Assembly (NCBI RefSeq): GCF_031760065.1
Contig: NZ_CP134500.1
Span: 1,984,001 to 2,048,000, forward strand
Direction: 5' to 3'
Length of the DNA: 64,000 nt
Source of the DNA: Streptomyces durocortorensis
GTDB taxonomy: Bacteria > Actinomycetota > Actinomycetes > Streptomycetales > Streptomycetaceae
Shown here: positions 1-8,143 of the stretch, one piece after another
Numbering within the stretch: the stretch's first letter is position 1
How the letters are laid out: each line of letters opens with the position of its first letter
The notes under the pieces: model-generated
What the model was told of the DNA's origin: nothing
Seen by the model: only the letters and a program-made list of their open reading frames with translations
The model's database searches: none
Program-made: the position numbers and the translations under genes

Positions 1-447
1 GAGGAAGGACACGCGTTCGTCGGCCTGCTCCGGCGTGATCGCCCCTCGCCGTACGGCGCTGTCGGCAAGTACCCGTGCGTACTCCGGGGTCTGCAACAGC
101 CCCGGAATGATCCCAACTTCGTAGAGCCGGAGCTCAACCGCACGCCCCTCGTACCCCACGTACTCCGGGAAGCCCTCCAGCAAGCTCCCGTGTTTCATCT
201 CCTGCCACTCGCGCTCGAACGATTCGGGCGATCCGATGAGATCAAATACCCGGTCAGTTTTCCTCGCGAATGGCAGAGTTGCCGGTTTGCGGCCAGTTTC
301 GATCGCCGAGACATGCCTGCCCGAGCAGCCGACCAGCGTCGCCAGCTGATCCTGAATCCACCCACGTTCCTCACGCATCCTGCGTAAACGCGCGCCGAAG
401 GCTGCCTGCGGGCTCGCCTCCGGATTCAGCTCCTTACGGTTTACCAA
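1..447 (-). CDS. XRE-family HTH regulator with DUF5753 (Scr1 type), partial
   Basis: The N-terminal 149 residues are visible and the C-terminus lies outside the window. An Xre-type helix-turn-helix spans roughly residues 14-65 (FGARLRRMREERGW, then QLATLVGCSGRHVSAIETG). It is followed by the start of the DUF5753 ligand/effector-like region (EYVGYEGRAVELRLYEVGII, then PGLLQTPEYAR). A TTG start at 447 is chosen because GGGAGGG lies 5 nt upstream and because family members usually begin MVNRKEL. An in-frame GTG at 468 is the alternative. Such regulators are abundant in Streptomyces and usually sit beside small DUF397-like genes. The target is unknown. Confidence 0.85.
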   Translation of the reverse strand, partial: MVNRKELNPEASPQAAFGARLRRMREERGWIQDQLATLVGCSGRHVSAIETGRKPATLPFARKTDRVFDLIGSPESFEREWQEMKHGSLLEGFPEYVGYEGRAVELRLYEVGIIPGLLQTPEYARVLADSAVRRGAITPEQADERVSFL

Positions 448-540
448 CGTGCCCTCCCGTATCCCCACGTTGAAGACAACTCGACCCTAGGTCACGCTGA
501 ATCGCCCCGGTAGCCGAACAGCTACGGAGAGGAGCGATCG

Positions 541-801
541 ATGTACGGCGAGAACATGCGCCCGAATACTCAAGAGCCCCCAGAACCCCCCACCCCCGGA
601 ACCCTCCTGGTCGACACCAGCCGCGGCGACCGCGTCGGTGAGTTCCGTGGGGTCGCCGGTCCCTACTGGTCGCTCCGCCCCGTCGGCGGCGGCGCCGAAT
701 GGGAGGCCGAGCCCCGCCGACTACGGCCCGCGCTCGTCAGCGAGCAGCTTCGCGCCCGTACCGCACGGCTCAACGCCCGTAGCCGGGGCGAGGTCCTGTG
801 A
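541..801 (+). CDS. small conserved protein of unknown function
   Basis: An 86-residue protein preceded by an AGGAG box about 8 nt before the ATG. A second in-frame ATG lies at 556. The central part (TLLVDTSRGDRVGEF, then VAGPYWSLRPVGGG, then WEAEPRRLRPA) is a pattern I associate with short Streptomyces proteins next to DUF5753 regulators. There is no signal peptide or membrane segment. It lies divergent from the regulator at 1-447, so the two probably share a promoter region at 448-540. It overlaps the next gene by GTGA. The function is not known. Confidence 0.7.
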   Translation: MYGENMRPNTQEPPEPPTPGTLLVDTSRGDRVGEFRGVAGPYWSLRPVGGGAEWEAEPRRLRPALVSEQLRARTARLNARSRGEVL

Positions 802-1262
802 GGCCACTCGCCCGGTTACAGGTCCGACTCCCCCCGCCGCCTCCGGGCCCTGGTCCAGCACGGCGACCGCAGGCGTGCCATAGGACGCGAACCGCGACGG
901 GTTACGCGGCCGAGGTCACCCTGTCCGACGGACAGCGGTCCGCCTCCCTCGGCGGGGTCAGCGTACGGAACCGACGGCTCGCCCTCCTGTGGCTGCGCCG
1001 ACAAGCCCTCCGCCTCGCCAACGGGCACGGACTTCCTGACGCGGCCGACCGTTTCCGGCCGCCGACCGCCGACGTACGACCGGTTCGCTTCCACGGGTCC
1101 GGCGCTCCGGAGAGGCTGCGCCTCTGGGCCACCGACGCCGCGCACCAGGATCACGCGATACGGGCCCTGGAGGCGGGCCTTCCCGTGCTGTTCACGGCCC
1201 TCGACCCTGCCGTCGGGCTGAGTCTGACGCTCGCCGGGTGGCAGGAGACGACACGGAGATGA
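798..1262 (+). CDS. hypothetical protein, translationally coupled
   Basis: A 154-residue protein with a GTG start inside the stop of the upstream gene (GTGA), which implies translational coupling. The N-terminal 35 residues are Pro/Arg-rich and poorly constrained. The recognisable part is YAAEVTLSDGQRSAS, then GVSVRNRRLALLWLRRQALR, a motif I recall from uncharacterised Streptomyces proteins near DUF5753 regulators. The C-terminal half (about 80-154) shows no domain I recognise. It overlaps the next gene by ATGA. Confidence 0.6.
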   Translation: MRPLARLQVRLPPPPPGPGPARRPQACHRTRTATGYAAEVTLSDGQRSASLGGVSVRNRRLALLWLRRQALRLANGHGLPDAADRFRPPTADVRPVRFHGSGAPERLRLWATDAAHQDHAIRALEAGLPVLFTALDPAVGLSLTLAGWQETTRR

Positions 1263-1672
1263 GCGACGTGCTCCAGTGCACCGCCGTAACCCCTGCCCCT
1301 CCGTACCTCACACACCACTTGCACCTCCCCTGCCTCTCGCACCTCTCGCACCTCTCGTACCTCCTCTGCGAACTCGGCGAGCACGACCAGCGCACCGAGC
1401 ACGCCGCGCGCCTCGGAGCGGCCGAGACGCCGGACGCACCGGCCCCGTGGTTCTTCTGGACCGGCGCCGGACCGGAACGTGTCCACCGGGCCGAGGCCGT
1501 CCCGTGGTGTCCCGCCGTCCTCCGGCACCTCGGCACAGGCGTCGTGCGGCGGTGCACGTTCTTCGACCACCACACCTCGTCCCACTCCTGGGGCGTGACC
1601 GACCCGCTCGGTGATCTGATCGCCGAGGGGCTCGTATCCGGCGAGGACCCGAAGGGGTGGGCTCAACCGTGA
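1259..1672 (+). CDS. hypothetical protein, third gene of a small operon
   Basis: A 137-residue protein starting at the ATG that overlaps the preceding stop (ATGA). An upstream in-frame start at 1238 would give 7 extra residues. The segment at residues 17-40 is rich in Leu, His and Ser (repeated LSHL). The C-terminal half contains WFFWTGAGPERVHRAEAVPW and HHTSSHSWGVTDPLGDLIAE, with Trp, His and Cys residues but no known active-site pattern. It has no homology I can name. Being last in a tightly overlapped three-gene set suggests function with 541-1262. Confidence 0.55.
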   Translation: MSDVLQCTAVTPAPPYLTHHLHLPCLSHLSHLSYLLCELGEHDQRTEHAARLGAAETPDAPAPWFFWTGAGPERVHRAEAVPWCPAVLRHLGTGVVRRCTFFDHHTSSHSWGVTDPLGDLIAEGLVSGEDPKGWAQP

Positions 1673-1753
1673 ACCAGCGCACGGCCGTTGCGCCGCTTGC
1701 CGGACCGGCTGCGCCGGTGGGCGGCAACGTGGAGGCGGCCCGACATGGGCAGG

Positions 1754-2317
1754 TCAGACCCCAGTGAGAGCGGCGGCGACGATCCGGCCGAGCCGTTCGG
1801 CCAGGCCGTCCGGGGAACGGTTCTGGAGGTAGACCGTGGCGAAGACCGGGCCGGCCACCAGCGCGTGGACAAGGTCGACGTCCGGAGAAGACGGGAGCTC
1901 ACCGCGGGCGACCGCTCGGCCGAGCAGTTCGGCGAGGCCGGCCTGCTGGACGGTGACGAAGGCGTCGCGGAAGCGAGCGGCGAGCTCCGGCGAGCTGCGT
2001 ATGTCGGCGAGCAGCCCGGGGATAGCGGCGGCGGCGACCGGTGTGGTGACGTGGTCCACGATCTCCTGGACGAGCACCGTCAGGTCCCCGAGCAGGCTTC
2101 CCGTATCGGGGGGCGGGGGCAGGTCCACGCTGTGCACGGCTGCCGCGAACACCATCTCCTGCTTCGTCGCATAGCGCCGGTAGATCGCCGCCTTGCCGAT
2201 CCGCGCGCGCTCGGCGACAGCGTCAACCGTGAGCCCGGCGTATCCGCTTTCCGCCAGGAGGCTGCGGGTGGCGGCGAGGATCGCTTCGTCGACCCGGCTG
2301 TCTCTAGGTCGTCCCAT
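1754..2317 (-). CDS. TetR/AcrR-family transcriptional regulator
   Basis: 187 residues. The N-terminal TetR DNA-binding domain (about 8-55) is clear: AILAATRSLLAESGYAGLTV, then AVAERARIGKAAIYRRYATK. The rest is helical with a C-terminal ligand-binding domain of the TetR_C_11/16-like kind (ELAARFRDAFVTVQQAGLAE, then GELPSSPDVDLVHALVAGPV). It is divergent from the DUF6463 gene with a 60-bp gap holding both promoters, so it probably represses its neighbour and itself. No clean operator palindrome was identified in the gap. Confidence 0.92.
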   Translation of the reverse strand: MGRPRDSRVDEAILAATRSLLAESGYAGLTVDAVAERARIGKAAIYRRYATKQEMVFAAAVHSVDLPPPPDTGSLLGDLTVLVQEIVDHVTTPVAAAAIPGLLADIRSSPELAARFRDAFVTVQQAGLAELLGRAVARGELPSSPDVDLVHALVAGPVFATVYLQNRSPDGLAERLGRIVAAALTGV

Positions 2318-2377
2318 GAGGCCATGTTACGGTACCCCCGGTTCCGAAACTCACGGTCTCGAAAAGGGGGAGCGGTA

Positions 2378-2758
2378 ATGGGGCGCTGGGCAGGACGAAT
2401 CCTGATGATCCTGGGAGCGATGCACCTCATCGGACTGGGCGTGCAGAACGTCCAGTACCTCGACGAGTGGTTCACCGGGGCACTGTGGGGGCTGCCGCGT
2501 GACGAGTTCGTTCACCCCCGTGGCGCGAACGGTGCCTTCTGGATCTCACTCGGCAGCTTCGCCGTGCCGATGATGCTGCTGGGTGCGCTCGTATCCGACC
2601 TGGCCCGGCGGAACATCGCGACGCCCGCGTCCATCGGCTGGGGGCTGGCGGCGTGGTCCGTGGTGTCGGCAGCTGTTCTGGAGCCGACGCCGCTGCTGCT
2701 GGGGCTGATCCCGGCGGTGCTGCTGATCCGAGGCGCGCGGGCCGCTCGTTCGGCCTGA
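2378..2758 (+). CDS. DUF6463-like small integral membrane protein
   Basis: 126 residues with about four predicted membrane segments (ILMILGAMHLIGLGV; FWISLGSFAVPMMLLGALV; IGWGLAAWSVVSAAVL; LLLGLIPAVLLI). The ATG at 2378 follows GGGGGAGCGGTA. It is divergently transcribed from the TetR gene, a typical regulator-target arrangement. I recall this type of protein being called DUF6463. The function is unknown; a multidrug- or stress-related membrane role under TetR control is inference only. Confidence 0.8.
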   Translation: MGRWAGRILMILGAMHLIGLGVQNVQYLDEWFTGALWGLPRDEFVHPRGANGAFWISLGSFAVPMMLLGALVSDLARRNIATPASIGWGLAAWSVVSAAVLEPTPLLLGLIPAVLLIRGARAARSA

Positions 2759-2821
2759 GGCGCCTTCGGTCCCTCCGGCGCACCGACGCGCCCCACCTGA
2801 ACCGGCCTGCCGGGGCACGCG

Positions 2822-2853
2822 GGGGGCCCGGATCACGGATGATCCGGGCCCCC
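2822..2853. terminator. 14-bp perfect hairpin between convergent genes
   Basis: Arms 2822-2835 and 2840-2853 (GGGGGCCCGGATCA and its complement) with a 4-nt loop, lying between the stops of the DUF6463-like gene (+) and the DUF6243-like gene (-). It could end transcription in both directions. There is no long T-run, as is common in Streptomyces. Confidence 0.75.
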
Positions 2854-2877
2854 GTCGTACGAGATGGAGCTCAGGTG

Positions 2878-3093
2878 TCAGCTCTGCGCGGGGCCGCCCT
2901 GCTCACCCGGCTCGGCAGTGGTGGCAGCCTGGGCCTCGGCGCGCTCGCGCATCTTGCGGACCAGCTCCTGCTTCTTGCTCTCGGCGGCCTTGCGGTCGGC
3001 GTCTCGCGCGGAACCCGCGCCCTGCTGTTCGGCGCGGGACAGCTTCTTGCGCTGTCCGCCGACACCGAGGAGGTTGTTGCGGCTCTTGGCCAC
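2878..3093 (-). CDS. DUF6243-like small basic/acidic-tail protein
   Basis: 71 residues. The GTG start at 3093 is preferred over upstream in-frame codons because GGGAGA lies 5-6 nt upstream and because the protein then begins MAKSRNNLLGVGGQRKKLSR, the form I associate with DUF6243. Residues 25-55 are a charged helix likely to form a coiled coil (DADRKAAESKKQELVRKMRE). The tail is Ala/Gly/Glu-rich. It is a cytosolic protein of unknown function conserved among Streptomyces. Confidence 0.75.
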   Translation of the reverse strand: MAKSRNNLLGVGGQRKKLSRAEQQGAGSARDADRKAAESKKQELVRKMRERAEAQAATTAEPGEQGGPAQS

Positions 3094-3288
3094 GGCGTTC
3101 TCCCATTCGTGGTGAGAAGTGAGGAAGGAAGTGATCGGGTGATCGGTGATCGCAATCGATCCGATGGGCGGCGGGGGAAGTCGCACCCGCCGCGCTCTCA
3201 CTCGTAGATCTGGAAGAACGAAGACATGCCGGAACCGTACCCCGCTCCCGGAGCGCGCCGCACCAGGTTTTCGGGCCGCCGGGGGAGC

Positions 3289-3492
3289 TCAGGCCGTCGG
3301 GTCGACCGTCGCCTGGTGGGCCTCGGTGAGGTGCTCCTCGGCCTTCAGCCACGGCAGGAACTGCGCCGAGCGCCGCCACCCGCAGGTGGCGCACGTCAAC
3401 TGGCGCGTCATGCCCGACTTCCTTACCCGTACGACGTGTTCACGGCCGTGCTGGTCCCATCTGGTGACCTTGCTGGTGGTGATCGACGGCAT
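3289..3492 (-). CDS. small Cys/His protein, putative zinc-binding
   Basis: 67 residues with a strong GGGAGGT box 6 nt before the ATG. A CxxC pair (LTCATCGW) is followed about 20 residues later by HLTEAH, a spacing compatible with a single C2H2-like zinc knuckle. The N-terminus (SKVTRWDQHGREHVVRVRKS) is basic and could bind nucleic acid. No named family is recognised. It is monocistronic between two terminator-like hairpins. Confidence 0.7.
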   Translation of the reverse strand: MPSITTSKVTRWDQHGREHVVRVRKSGMTRQLTCATCGWRRSAQFLPWLKAEEHLTEAHQATVDPTA

Positions 3493-3533
3493 CGCGTACC
3501 TCCCGGATCGGCGGGGCTCCGGTGGACGACGAA

Positions 3534-3563
3534 GCCCCCGGTTCCGTACCCGGAACCGGGGGC
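3534..3563 (-). terminator. glyS terminator hairpin
   Basis: A 12-bp perfect stem (GCCCCCGGTTCC, 3534-3545, with 3552-3563) and a 6-nt loop, 30 nt beyond the glyS stop on the minus strand. Confidence 0.8.
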
Positions 3564-3593
3564 CTCACGCGCGTACGGAAGCGTACGGAGCCG

Positions 3594-4976
3594 TCAGCAG
3601 CCGAGCAGACGGGCGCCCAGGTACGCCTGGATCTGGTCCAGGGAGACGCGCTCCTGCTTCATGGTGTCGCGCTCGCGCACGGTCACCGCGTTGTCGTCGA
3701 GGGTGTCGAAGTCGACGGTGACGCAGAACGGGGTGCCGATCTCGTCCTGGCGGCGGTAGCGGCGGCCGATGGCGCCCGCGTCGTCGAACTCGATGTTCCA
3801 GTTCTTGCGCAGGTCGGCCGCCAGGCCCTTGGCCTTCGGCGAGAGCTGCGGGTTGCGGGAGAGCGGCAGGACCGCGACCTTGACCGGCGCCAGGCGCGGG
3901 TCGAGGCGCATCACGGTGCGCTTCTCCATGACGCCCTTGGCGTTGGGCGCCTCGTCCTCGACGTAGGCGTCCAGGAGGAACGCCAGCATCGCGCGGCCGA
4001 CACCGGCCGCGGGCTCGATGACGTACGGCGTCCAGCGCTCGTTGGCCTCCTGGTCGTAGTACTGGAGGTCCGTGCCCGAGGCCTTGGAGTGCGCCTTGAG
4101 GTCGTAGTCGGTGCGGTTGGCGACGCCCTCCAGCTCACCCCACTCGCTGCCGCCGAAGCGGAAGCGGTACTCGATGTCGGCGGTGCGCTTGGAGTAGTGG
4201 GACAGCTTCTCCTGCGGGTGCTCGTACCAGCGCATGTTCTCCTCGCGCATGCCGAGGTCCGTGTACCAGTTCCAGCGCTGGTCCATCCAGTACTGCTGCC
4301 ACTCCTCGTCCTCGCCCGGCTTGACGAAGAACTCCATCTCCATCTGCTCGAACTCGCGGGTCCGGAAGATGAAGTTGCCCGGAGTGATCTCGTTCCGGAA
4401 GGACTTGCCCATCTGCGCGATGCCGAACGGCGGCTTCTTGCGCGAGGTCTGCTGCACCTGGCCGAAGTTGGTGAAGATGCCCTGGGCGGTCTCGGGGCGC
4501 AGGTAGGCGACCGAGCCGGAGTCCTGGGTCGGGCCGAGGTGGGTGGAGAGCAGACCCGAGAACTGCTTGGGCTCGGTGAAGGTGCCCTTGTTGCCGCAGT
4601 TGGGGCAGTTGAGGTCGGCGAGGCCGTTGACCGGCGGCTTGCCGTGCTTCTCCTCGTACGCCTCCTCCAGGTGGTCGGCGCGGTAGCGCTTGTGGCAGGA
4701 GGTGCACTCGGTGAGCGGGTCCGAGAAAGTGGCGACGTGGCCGGAGGCGACCCAGACCTCGGGGGCCAGGATGACCGACGAGTCGATACCGACCACGTCC
4801 TCGCGCGCGGTGACCATGTAGCGCCACCACTGACGCTTCAGGTTCTCCTTCATCTCCACGCCCAGCGGCCCGTAGTCCCAGGCGGCCTTCTGGCCACCGT
4901 AGATCTCACTGCAGGGGTAGACGAAGCCACGGCGCTTGCTCAGGCTGACGATGGTGTCGATCTTGTCGGCGGCCAC
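3594..4976 (-). CDS. glyS: glycine--tRNA ligase, dimeric class II
   Basis: 460 residues, the single-chain alpha2 type of glycyl-tRNA synthetase found in Actinobacteria, charging tRNA-Gly in the cytosol. Visible features are the N-terminal [15 protein letters not shown] block, zinc-binding CxxC pairs ([16 protein letters not shown]), class II motif 2 ([20 protein letters not shown]) and motif 3 ([10 protein letters not shown]), and a C-terminal anticodon-binding domain from about residue 365. The GTG start at 4976 gives the conserved [12 protein letters not shown] start. It is divergent from znuA. The gap 4977-5169 has a GC-rich hairpin (about 5080-5118) of unknown role. Confidence 0.97.
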   Translation of the reverse strand: MAADKIDTIVSLSKRRGFVYPCSEIYGGQKAAWDYGPLGVEMKENLKRQWWRYMVTAREDVVGIDSSVILAPEVWVASGHVATFSDPLTECTSCHKRYRADHLEEAYEEKHGKPPVNGLADLNCPNCGNKGTFTEPKQFSGLLSTHLGPTQDSGSVAYLRPETAQGIFTNFGQVQQTSRKKPPFGIAQMGKSFRNEITPGNFIFRTREFEQMEMEFFVKPGEDEEWQQYWMDQRWNWYTDLGMREENMRWYEHPQEKLSHYSKRTADIEYRFRFGGSEWGELEGVANRTDYDLKAHSKASGTDLQYYDQEANERWTPYVIEPAAGVGRAMLAFLLDAYVEDEAPNAKGVMEKRTVMRLDPRLAPVKVAVLPLSRNPQLSPKAKGLAADLRKNWNIEFDDAGAIGRRYRRQDEIGTPFCVTVDFDTLDDNAVTVRERDTMKQERVSLDQIQAYLGARLLGC

Positions 4977-5169
4977 GGTGCTCTCTTCATTACGACGGCG
5001 AAATTGGACAGGTGCGGCGCGTAGCGCCTCGGTGGGGGGTGGTGGTCGGGAGACGGGCGGGCGAATGCTTCAGATTACCGGCGCGCGCACCCCCTGGATC
5101 AAATCGGTGGGGGCGCGCAGGACTCCGCCGCCTCCGCTATGTGATCTTCCGGGCATCTCATCTGCCTTG

Positions 5170-5207
5170 TTGACAATCGTTTCCACGTTTGTTGAAAATG
5201 ACTGTCA
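5170..5207 (+). promoter_or_regulatory. two Zur-like boxes and promoter of znuA
   Basis: TGACAATCGTTTCCA (5171-5185) and TGAAAATGACTGTCA (5193-5207) both resemble the 15-bp actinobacterial Zur box (TGAAAATGATTTTCA-like). The second is a good imperfect palindrome. TTGACA at 5170-5175 could be the -35 element. The downstream box reaches the start codon, so bound Zur would block initiation. This fits Zur being encoded at the end of the same operon. The site assignment is inferred from consensus memory. Confidence 0.75.
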
Positions 5208-6265
5208 TGAACGTACGTCGTCTGATACCCACCACCGCCGTCGCCGGAGCAGTCGTCCTCGGTCTGACCGCTCTCTCGGCCTGCTCCACCTCCGACGCGG
5301 CGGACGGGGGCAGCGGCGGCAGCGGTGACAAGCTGAAGGTGACGGCGTCCTTCTACCCGATGCAGTTCCTGGCCGAGCGGATCGGCGGCGAGCACGTCGC
5401 CGTCACCAGCCTCACCAAGCCGGGCGTCGAACCGCACGACCTGGAACTCACCCCGCGCCAGATCGGCTCCATCAGCGACTCCGACTATGTGCTGTACCTC
5501 AAGGGCATCCAGCCCGTCGTGGACGACGCGATCAAGCAGTCCGGTGTGAAGAACACCGTCGACGCCGCGACCCTCACCGCGCTGGAGAACCACGGAGCCG
5601 AGGTCGGCGGCCACGACCACGGCCACGAAGGCGAAGAAGAGCACGGCCACGAGGACGAGCACGGGCACGAAGAAGACCACGGCCACGAAGAGGAAGCCCA
5701 CGAGGAGCACTCCGAGGGCGACGGCCACAACCACGGCGAGGAGGGCGGCGACCCCCACGTCTGGCTGGACCCGGTGAAGTACGCCGAGGTCGCCAAGGGT
5801 GTCGGCAAGTCCCTGGAGAAGGCCGACCCCGACCACGCCGCCGACTACCGGAAGAACACCGAGGCCCTGGTCACCGAGCTGAACCAGCTGAACGCGGCGT
5901 ACGAGACCGGGCTGAAGAACACCGCCACCAAGACCTTCATCACCACCCACTCCGCCTTCGGCTACCTCGCCGAGCGCTACGGGCTCACCCAGCAGGGCAT
6001 CGCGGGCATCGACCCCGAGGCCGAGCCGACCCCGGCCCGTATCCAGGAGCTCCACACCATCGCGGAGAAGGAGAAGGCCACCACGGTCTTCTTCGAGACG
6101 CTCGCCAGCGACAAGACCGCCAAGACCCTCGCGAAGGACACCGGGCTGAAGACCGACGTCCTGGACCCGCTGGAGGGAATCACGAAGAAGTCCAAGGGCG
6201 CTGACTACTTCGAGGTCATGCAGTCCAACCTGACCGCGCTGAAGAAGGCGCTCGGCGCGAAGTGA
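5207..6265 (+). CDS. znuA: zinc ABC transporter substrate-binding lipoprotein
   Basis: 352 residues. It has a signal peptide with lipobox (LTALSACS) so it is membrane-anchored, then a cluster A-I metal-binding fold: SFYPMQFLAERIGGEHVAV, GVEPHDLELTP (first His ligand), a His/Asp/Glu-rich loop at about residues 130-180 with repeated HGHE units, DPHVWLDPVK, THSAFGYLAERYGL and FFETLASDKTAKTLAKDTG. It captures Zn2+ for ZnuCB. ATG 5207 is chosen. ATG 5198 and TTG 5189 are alternatives, none has a Shine-Dalgarno, and the transcript may be leaderless. It heads the znuA-znuC-znuB-zur operon. Confidence 0.95.
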   Translation: MNVRRLIPTTAVAGAVVLGLTALSACSTSDAADGGSGGSGDKLKVTASFYPMQFLAERIGGEHVAVTSLTKPGVEPHDLELTPRQIGSISDSDYVLYLKGIQPVVDDAIKQSGVKNTVDAATLTALENHGAEVGGHDHGHEGEEEHGHEDEHGHEEDHGHEEEAHEEHSEGDGHNHGEEGGDPHVWLDPVKYAEVAKGVGKSLEKADPDHAADYRKNTEALVTELNQLNAAYETGLKNTATKTFITTHSAFGYLAERYGLTQQGIAGIDPEAEPTPARIQELHTIAEKEKATTVFFETLASDKTAKTLAKDTGLKTDVLDPLEGITKKSKGADYFEVMQSNLTALKKALGAK

Positions 6266-6268
6266 CCC

Positions 6269-6340
6269 GCACCACCACCGGGCCCGGCACCGCCACCGGG
6301 CCCCACACCACCATCAGGGCCCGCACCACCACCGGATCGG
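6269..6340 (+). repeat. 4 x 18-nt tandem array in the znuA-znuC spacer
   Basis: Four units start at 6269, 6287, 6305 and 6323. The core GCACCACCACCGGGCCC varies at a few positions per copy. The array fills nearly all of the 83-nt gap between the znuA stop and the znuC start, ending just before the GGAGG box of znuC. Confidence 0.85.
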
Positions 6341-6348
6341 AGGCACTC

Positions 6349-7131
6349 ATGGCAGAGGGTGAGAGCACCACCCGCGAGGCCGTCCTGAGCCTGCGCGGCG
6401 CCACGGCCACCCTCGGCGCGCGCCCCGTCCTGCGCGGGGTGGACGTCACCGTGCGCCGGGGCGAGGTCGTCGCGCTCCTCGGGGCCAACGGGTCCGGCAA
6501 GTCCACCGCCGTACGGTCCGCGATCGGCCAGGTCCCGCTGACCGGCGGCACCGTCGAGCTGTTCGGCACGGAGCTGCGCCGCTTCCGCCAGTGGGGCCGG
6601 GTCGGCTACGTCCCTCAGCGCACCACGGCCGCGGGCGGGGTGCCCGCCACGATCCGTGAGGTCGTCGCCTCCGGGCGGCTCGCCCGTACGAAGCTGCGGT
6701 GGCCGGGAAAGGCGGACCGGGCAGCCGTCGACCGGGCCATCGAGCTGGTGGGCCTGGCCGACCGCGCCAAGGACTCCGTGAGCGCCCTCTCCGGCGGCCA
6801 GCACCAGCGGGTCCTGATCGCCCGTGCCCTGGCCGCCGAGCCGGAGCTGCTGATCATGGACGAGCCGATGGCCGGGGTGGACCTGGCCAGCCAGGCGATC
6901 CTCGCCTCGACCCTGCGCGAGCAGGTGGCGCTGGGCACCTCCGTGCTGCTGGTGCTGCACGAGCTGGGCCCGCTGGAGCCCCTCATCGACCGGGCCGTCG
7001 TCCTGCGCGACGGCTGCGTCACGCACGACGGCCCGCCCCCCGAGGCACTCGGCCAGCACGCCCTGCCCGGCCACGACCACGTACACCCCCATGCGGCCGC
7101 CGAGCCGGTCCGGACGGGACTGCTGACCTGA
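6349..7131 (+). CDS. znuC: zinc ABC transporter ATP-binding protein
   Basis: 260 residues. It contains Walker A GANGSGKST, Q-loop region YVPQRTT, signature LSGGQ, Walker B LLIMDEP and the H-loop VLHEL, a complete ABC ATPase. It powers zinc uptake with ZnuB and ZnuA. The ATG at 6349 is preferred because GGAGG lies 5 nt upstream. The longer frame from GTG 6262 would translate the spacer repeat array. Its stop overlaps the start of znuB (TGATG). Confidence 0.95.
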   Translation: MAEGESTTREAVLSLRGATATLGARPVLRGVDVTVRRGEVVALLGANGSGKSTAVRSAIGQVPLTGGTVELFGTELRRFRQWGRVGYVPQRTTAAGGVPATIREVVASGRLARTKLRWPGKADRAAVDRAIELVGLADRAKDSVSALSGGQHQRVLIARALAAEPELLIMDEPMAGVDLASQAILASTLREQVALGTSVLLVLHELGPLEPLIDRAVVLRDGCVTHDGPPPEALGQHALPGHDHVHPHAAAEPVRTGLLT

Positions 7132-8030
7132 TGATGCTGGAATTCCTGAACCCTCCCTTCATGCAGCGGGCGCTCATCGCGGCCGTCCTGGTCGGCATCA
7201 CCGCGCCCGCCATCGGCATCTACCTGGTGCAGCGCCGGCAGGCCCTGATGGGCGACGGCATCGGGCACATCGCGATGACCGGGGTCGGCCTCGGCTTCCT
7301 GCTCTCCACCAGCCCCGTGTGGATGGCCACCGCCGTCGCCGTGGCCGGTGCGGTCGTCATGGAGCTGATCCGCTGGTACGGACACACGCGCGGCGATCTC
7401 GCCCTGGCGATGCTGTTCTACGGCGGTATGGCGGGCGGCGTGATGCTGATCAACCTGTCCGACACGGGTTCCAACGCCAACCTGACCTCGTACCTCTTCG
7501 GATCGCTCTCCACGGTCTCCGACGAGGACGTCATCGCGATCTGCGCGCTGGCCGCCTTCGTGGTGCTGATCACCGTGGGGCTGCGGCGGCAGCTGTTCGC
7601 CGTCAGCCAGGACGAGGAGTTCGCCCGGGTGACCGGGCTGCCGGTGCGGGTGCTGAACCTGCTGGTCGCGGTCGTGGCCGCGGTGACCGTGACCGTCGCG
7701 ATGCGGGTCGTCGGGCTGCTGCTGGTCAGCGCGCTGATGGTGGTGCCGGTGGCGGCCGCCCAGCAGATCACCAAGTCCTTCAAGGTGACCTTCGTGCTTT
7801 CCGTGGCGATCGGCACGGCGGTGACCCTGACCGGCACCGTGACCTCGTACTACCAGGACGTTCCGCCGGGGGCGACCATCGTGCTGCTGGCCATCGCGGT
7901 GTTCGTCGCGCTGACCGCGCTCGCCGCTCCGCTCGCGAAACACCGGGCCCGGGCGAGCGCGGCGAGGGAGGCAGAGTGCACCCTGGAGGTACCGGCCGCC
8001 CGCCGGGGCACGGACGACGTGCACGTGTGA
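7131..8030 (+). CDS. znuB: zinc ABC transporter permease
   Basis: 299 residues of the ABC-3 (ZnuB/TroC) permease family with eight or so membrane segments. It has the characteristic QRRQALMGDGIGHIAMTGVG block and RVVGLLLVSALMVVPVAAAQ. It forms the inner channel for Zn2+ import. The start ATG overlaps the znuC stop. A second ATG follows immediately. The last codons and stop lie in a 24-nt direct repeat. Confidence 0.95.
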   Translation: MMLEFLNPPFMQRALIAAVLVGITAPAIGIYLVQRRQALMGDGIGHIAMTGVGLGFLLSTSPVWMATAVAVAGAVVMELIRWYGHTRGDLALAMLFYGGMAGGVMLINLSDTGSNANLTSYLFGSLSTVSDEDVIAICALAAFVVLITVGLRRQLFAVSQDEEFARVTGLPVRVLNLLVAVVAAVTVTVAMRVVGLLLVSALMVVPVAAAQQITKSFKVTFVLSVAIGTAVTLTGTVTSYYQDVPPGATIVLLAIAVFVALTALAAPLAKHRARASAAREAECTLEVPAARRGTDDVHV

Positions 8031-8065
8031 CGACGTCCCGCCGTGCACGTGTGACGGCGTCACAC
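8018..8065 (+). repeat. 24-nt tandem duplication across the znuB stop
   Basis: CGTGCACGTGTGACGACGTC (8018-8037) recurs at 8042-8061 with one change, period 24. A degraded third copy begins at 8066. The first unit contains the znuB TGA (8028-8030). Confidence 0.85.
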
Positions 8066-8143
8066 CGTACGTGTGCGCCTGAGGCACCCGGGCGGGCTGG
8101 CACAATGGCCCGACACATGTACGGGCGACACGAGGAGGCACCT

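Noticed and set aside
2318..2377. TetR operator in the divergent gap
   Set aside because: I could not find a convincing palindrome of 14-20 nt; only short GGTACC and weak partial symmetry.
3522..5024. 500-residue open frame on the plus strand opposite glyS
   Set aside because: It is antisense to an unmistakable glycyl-tRNA synthetase; composition (Val/Leu/Ala/Arg-rich with no domain) is typical of mirrored codon bias in GC-rich DNA.
6269..6340. Possible CRISPR array in the znu spacer or at other tandem repeats
   Set aside because: The units abut without unique spacers and no cas genes are present.
6262..6348. Extended N-terminus of ZnuC from GTG 6262
   Set aside because: It would translate the 18-nt repeat array; the ATG at 6349 has a good GGAGG and matches the usual family length.
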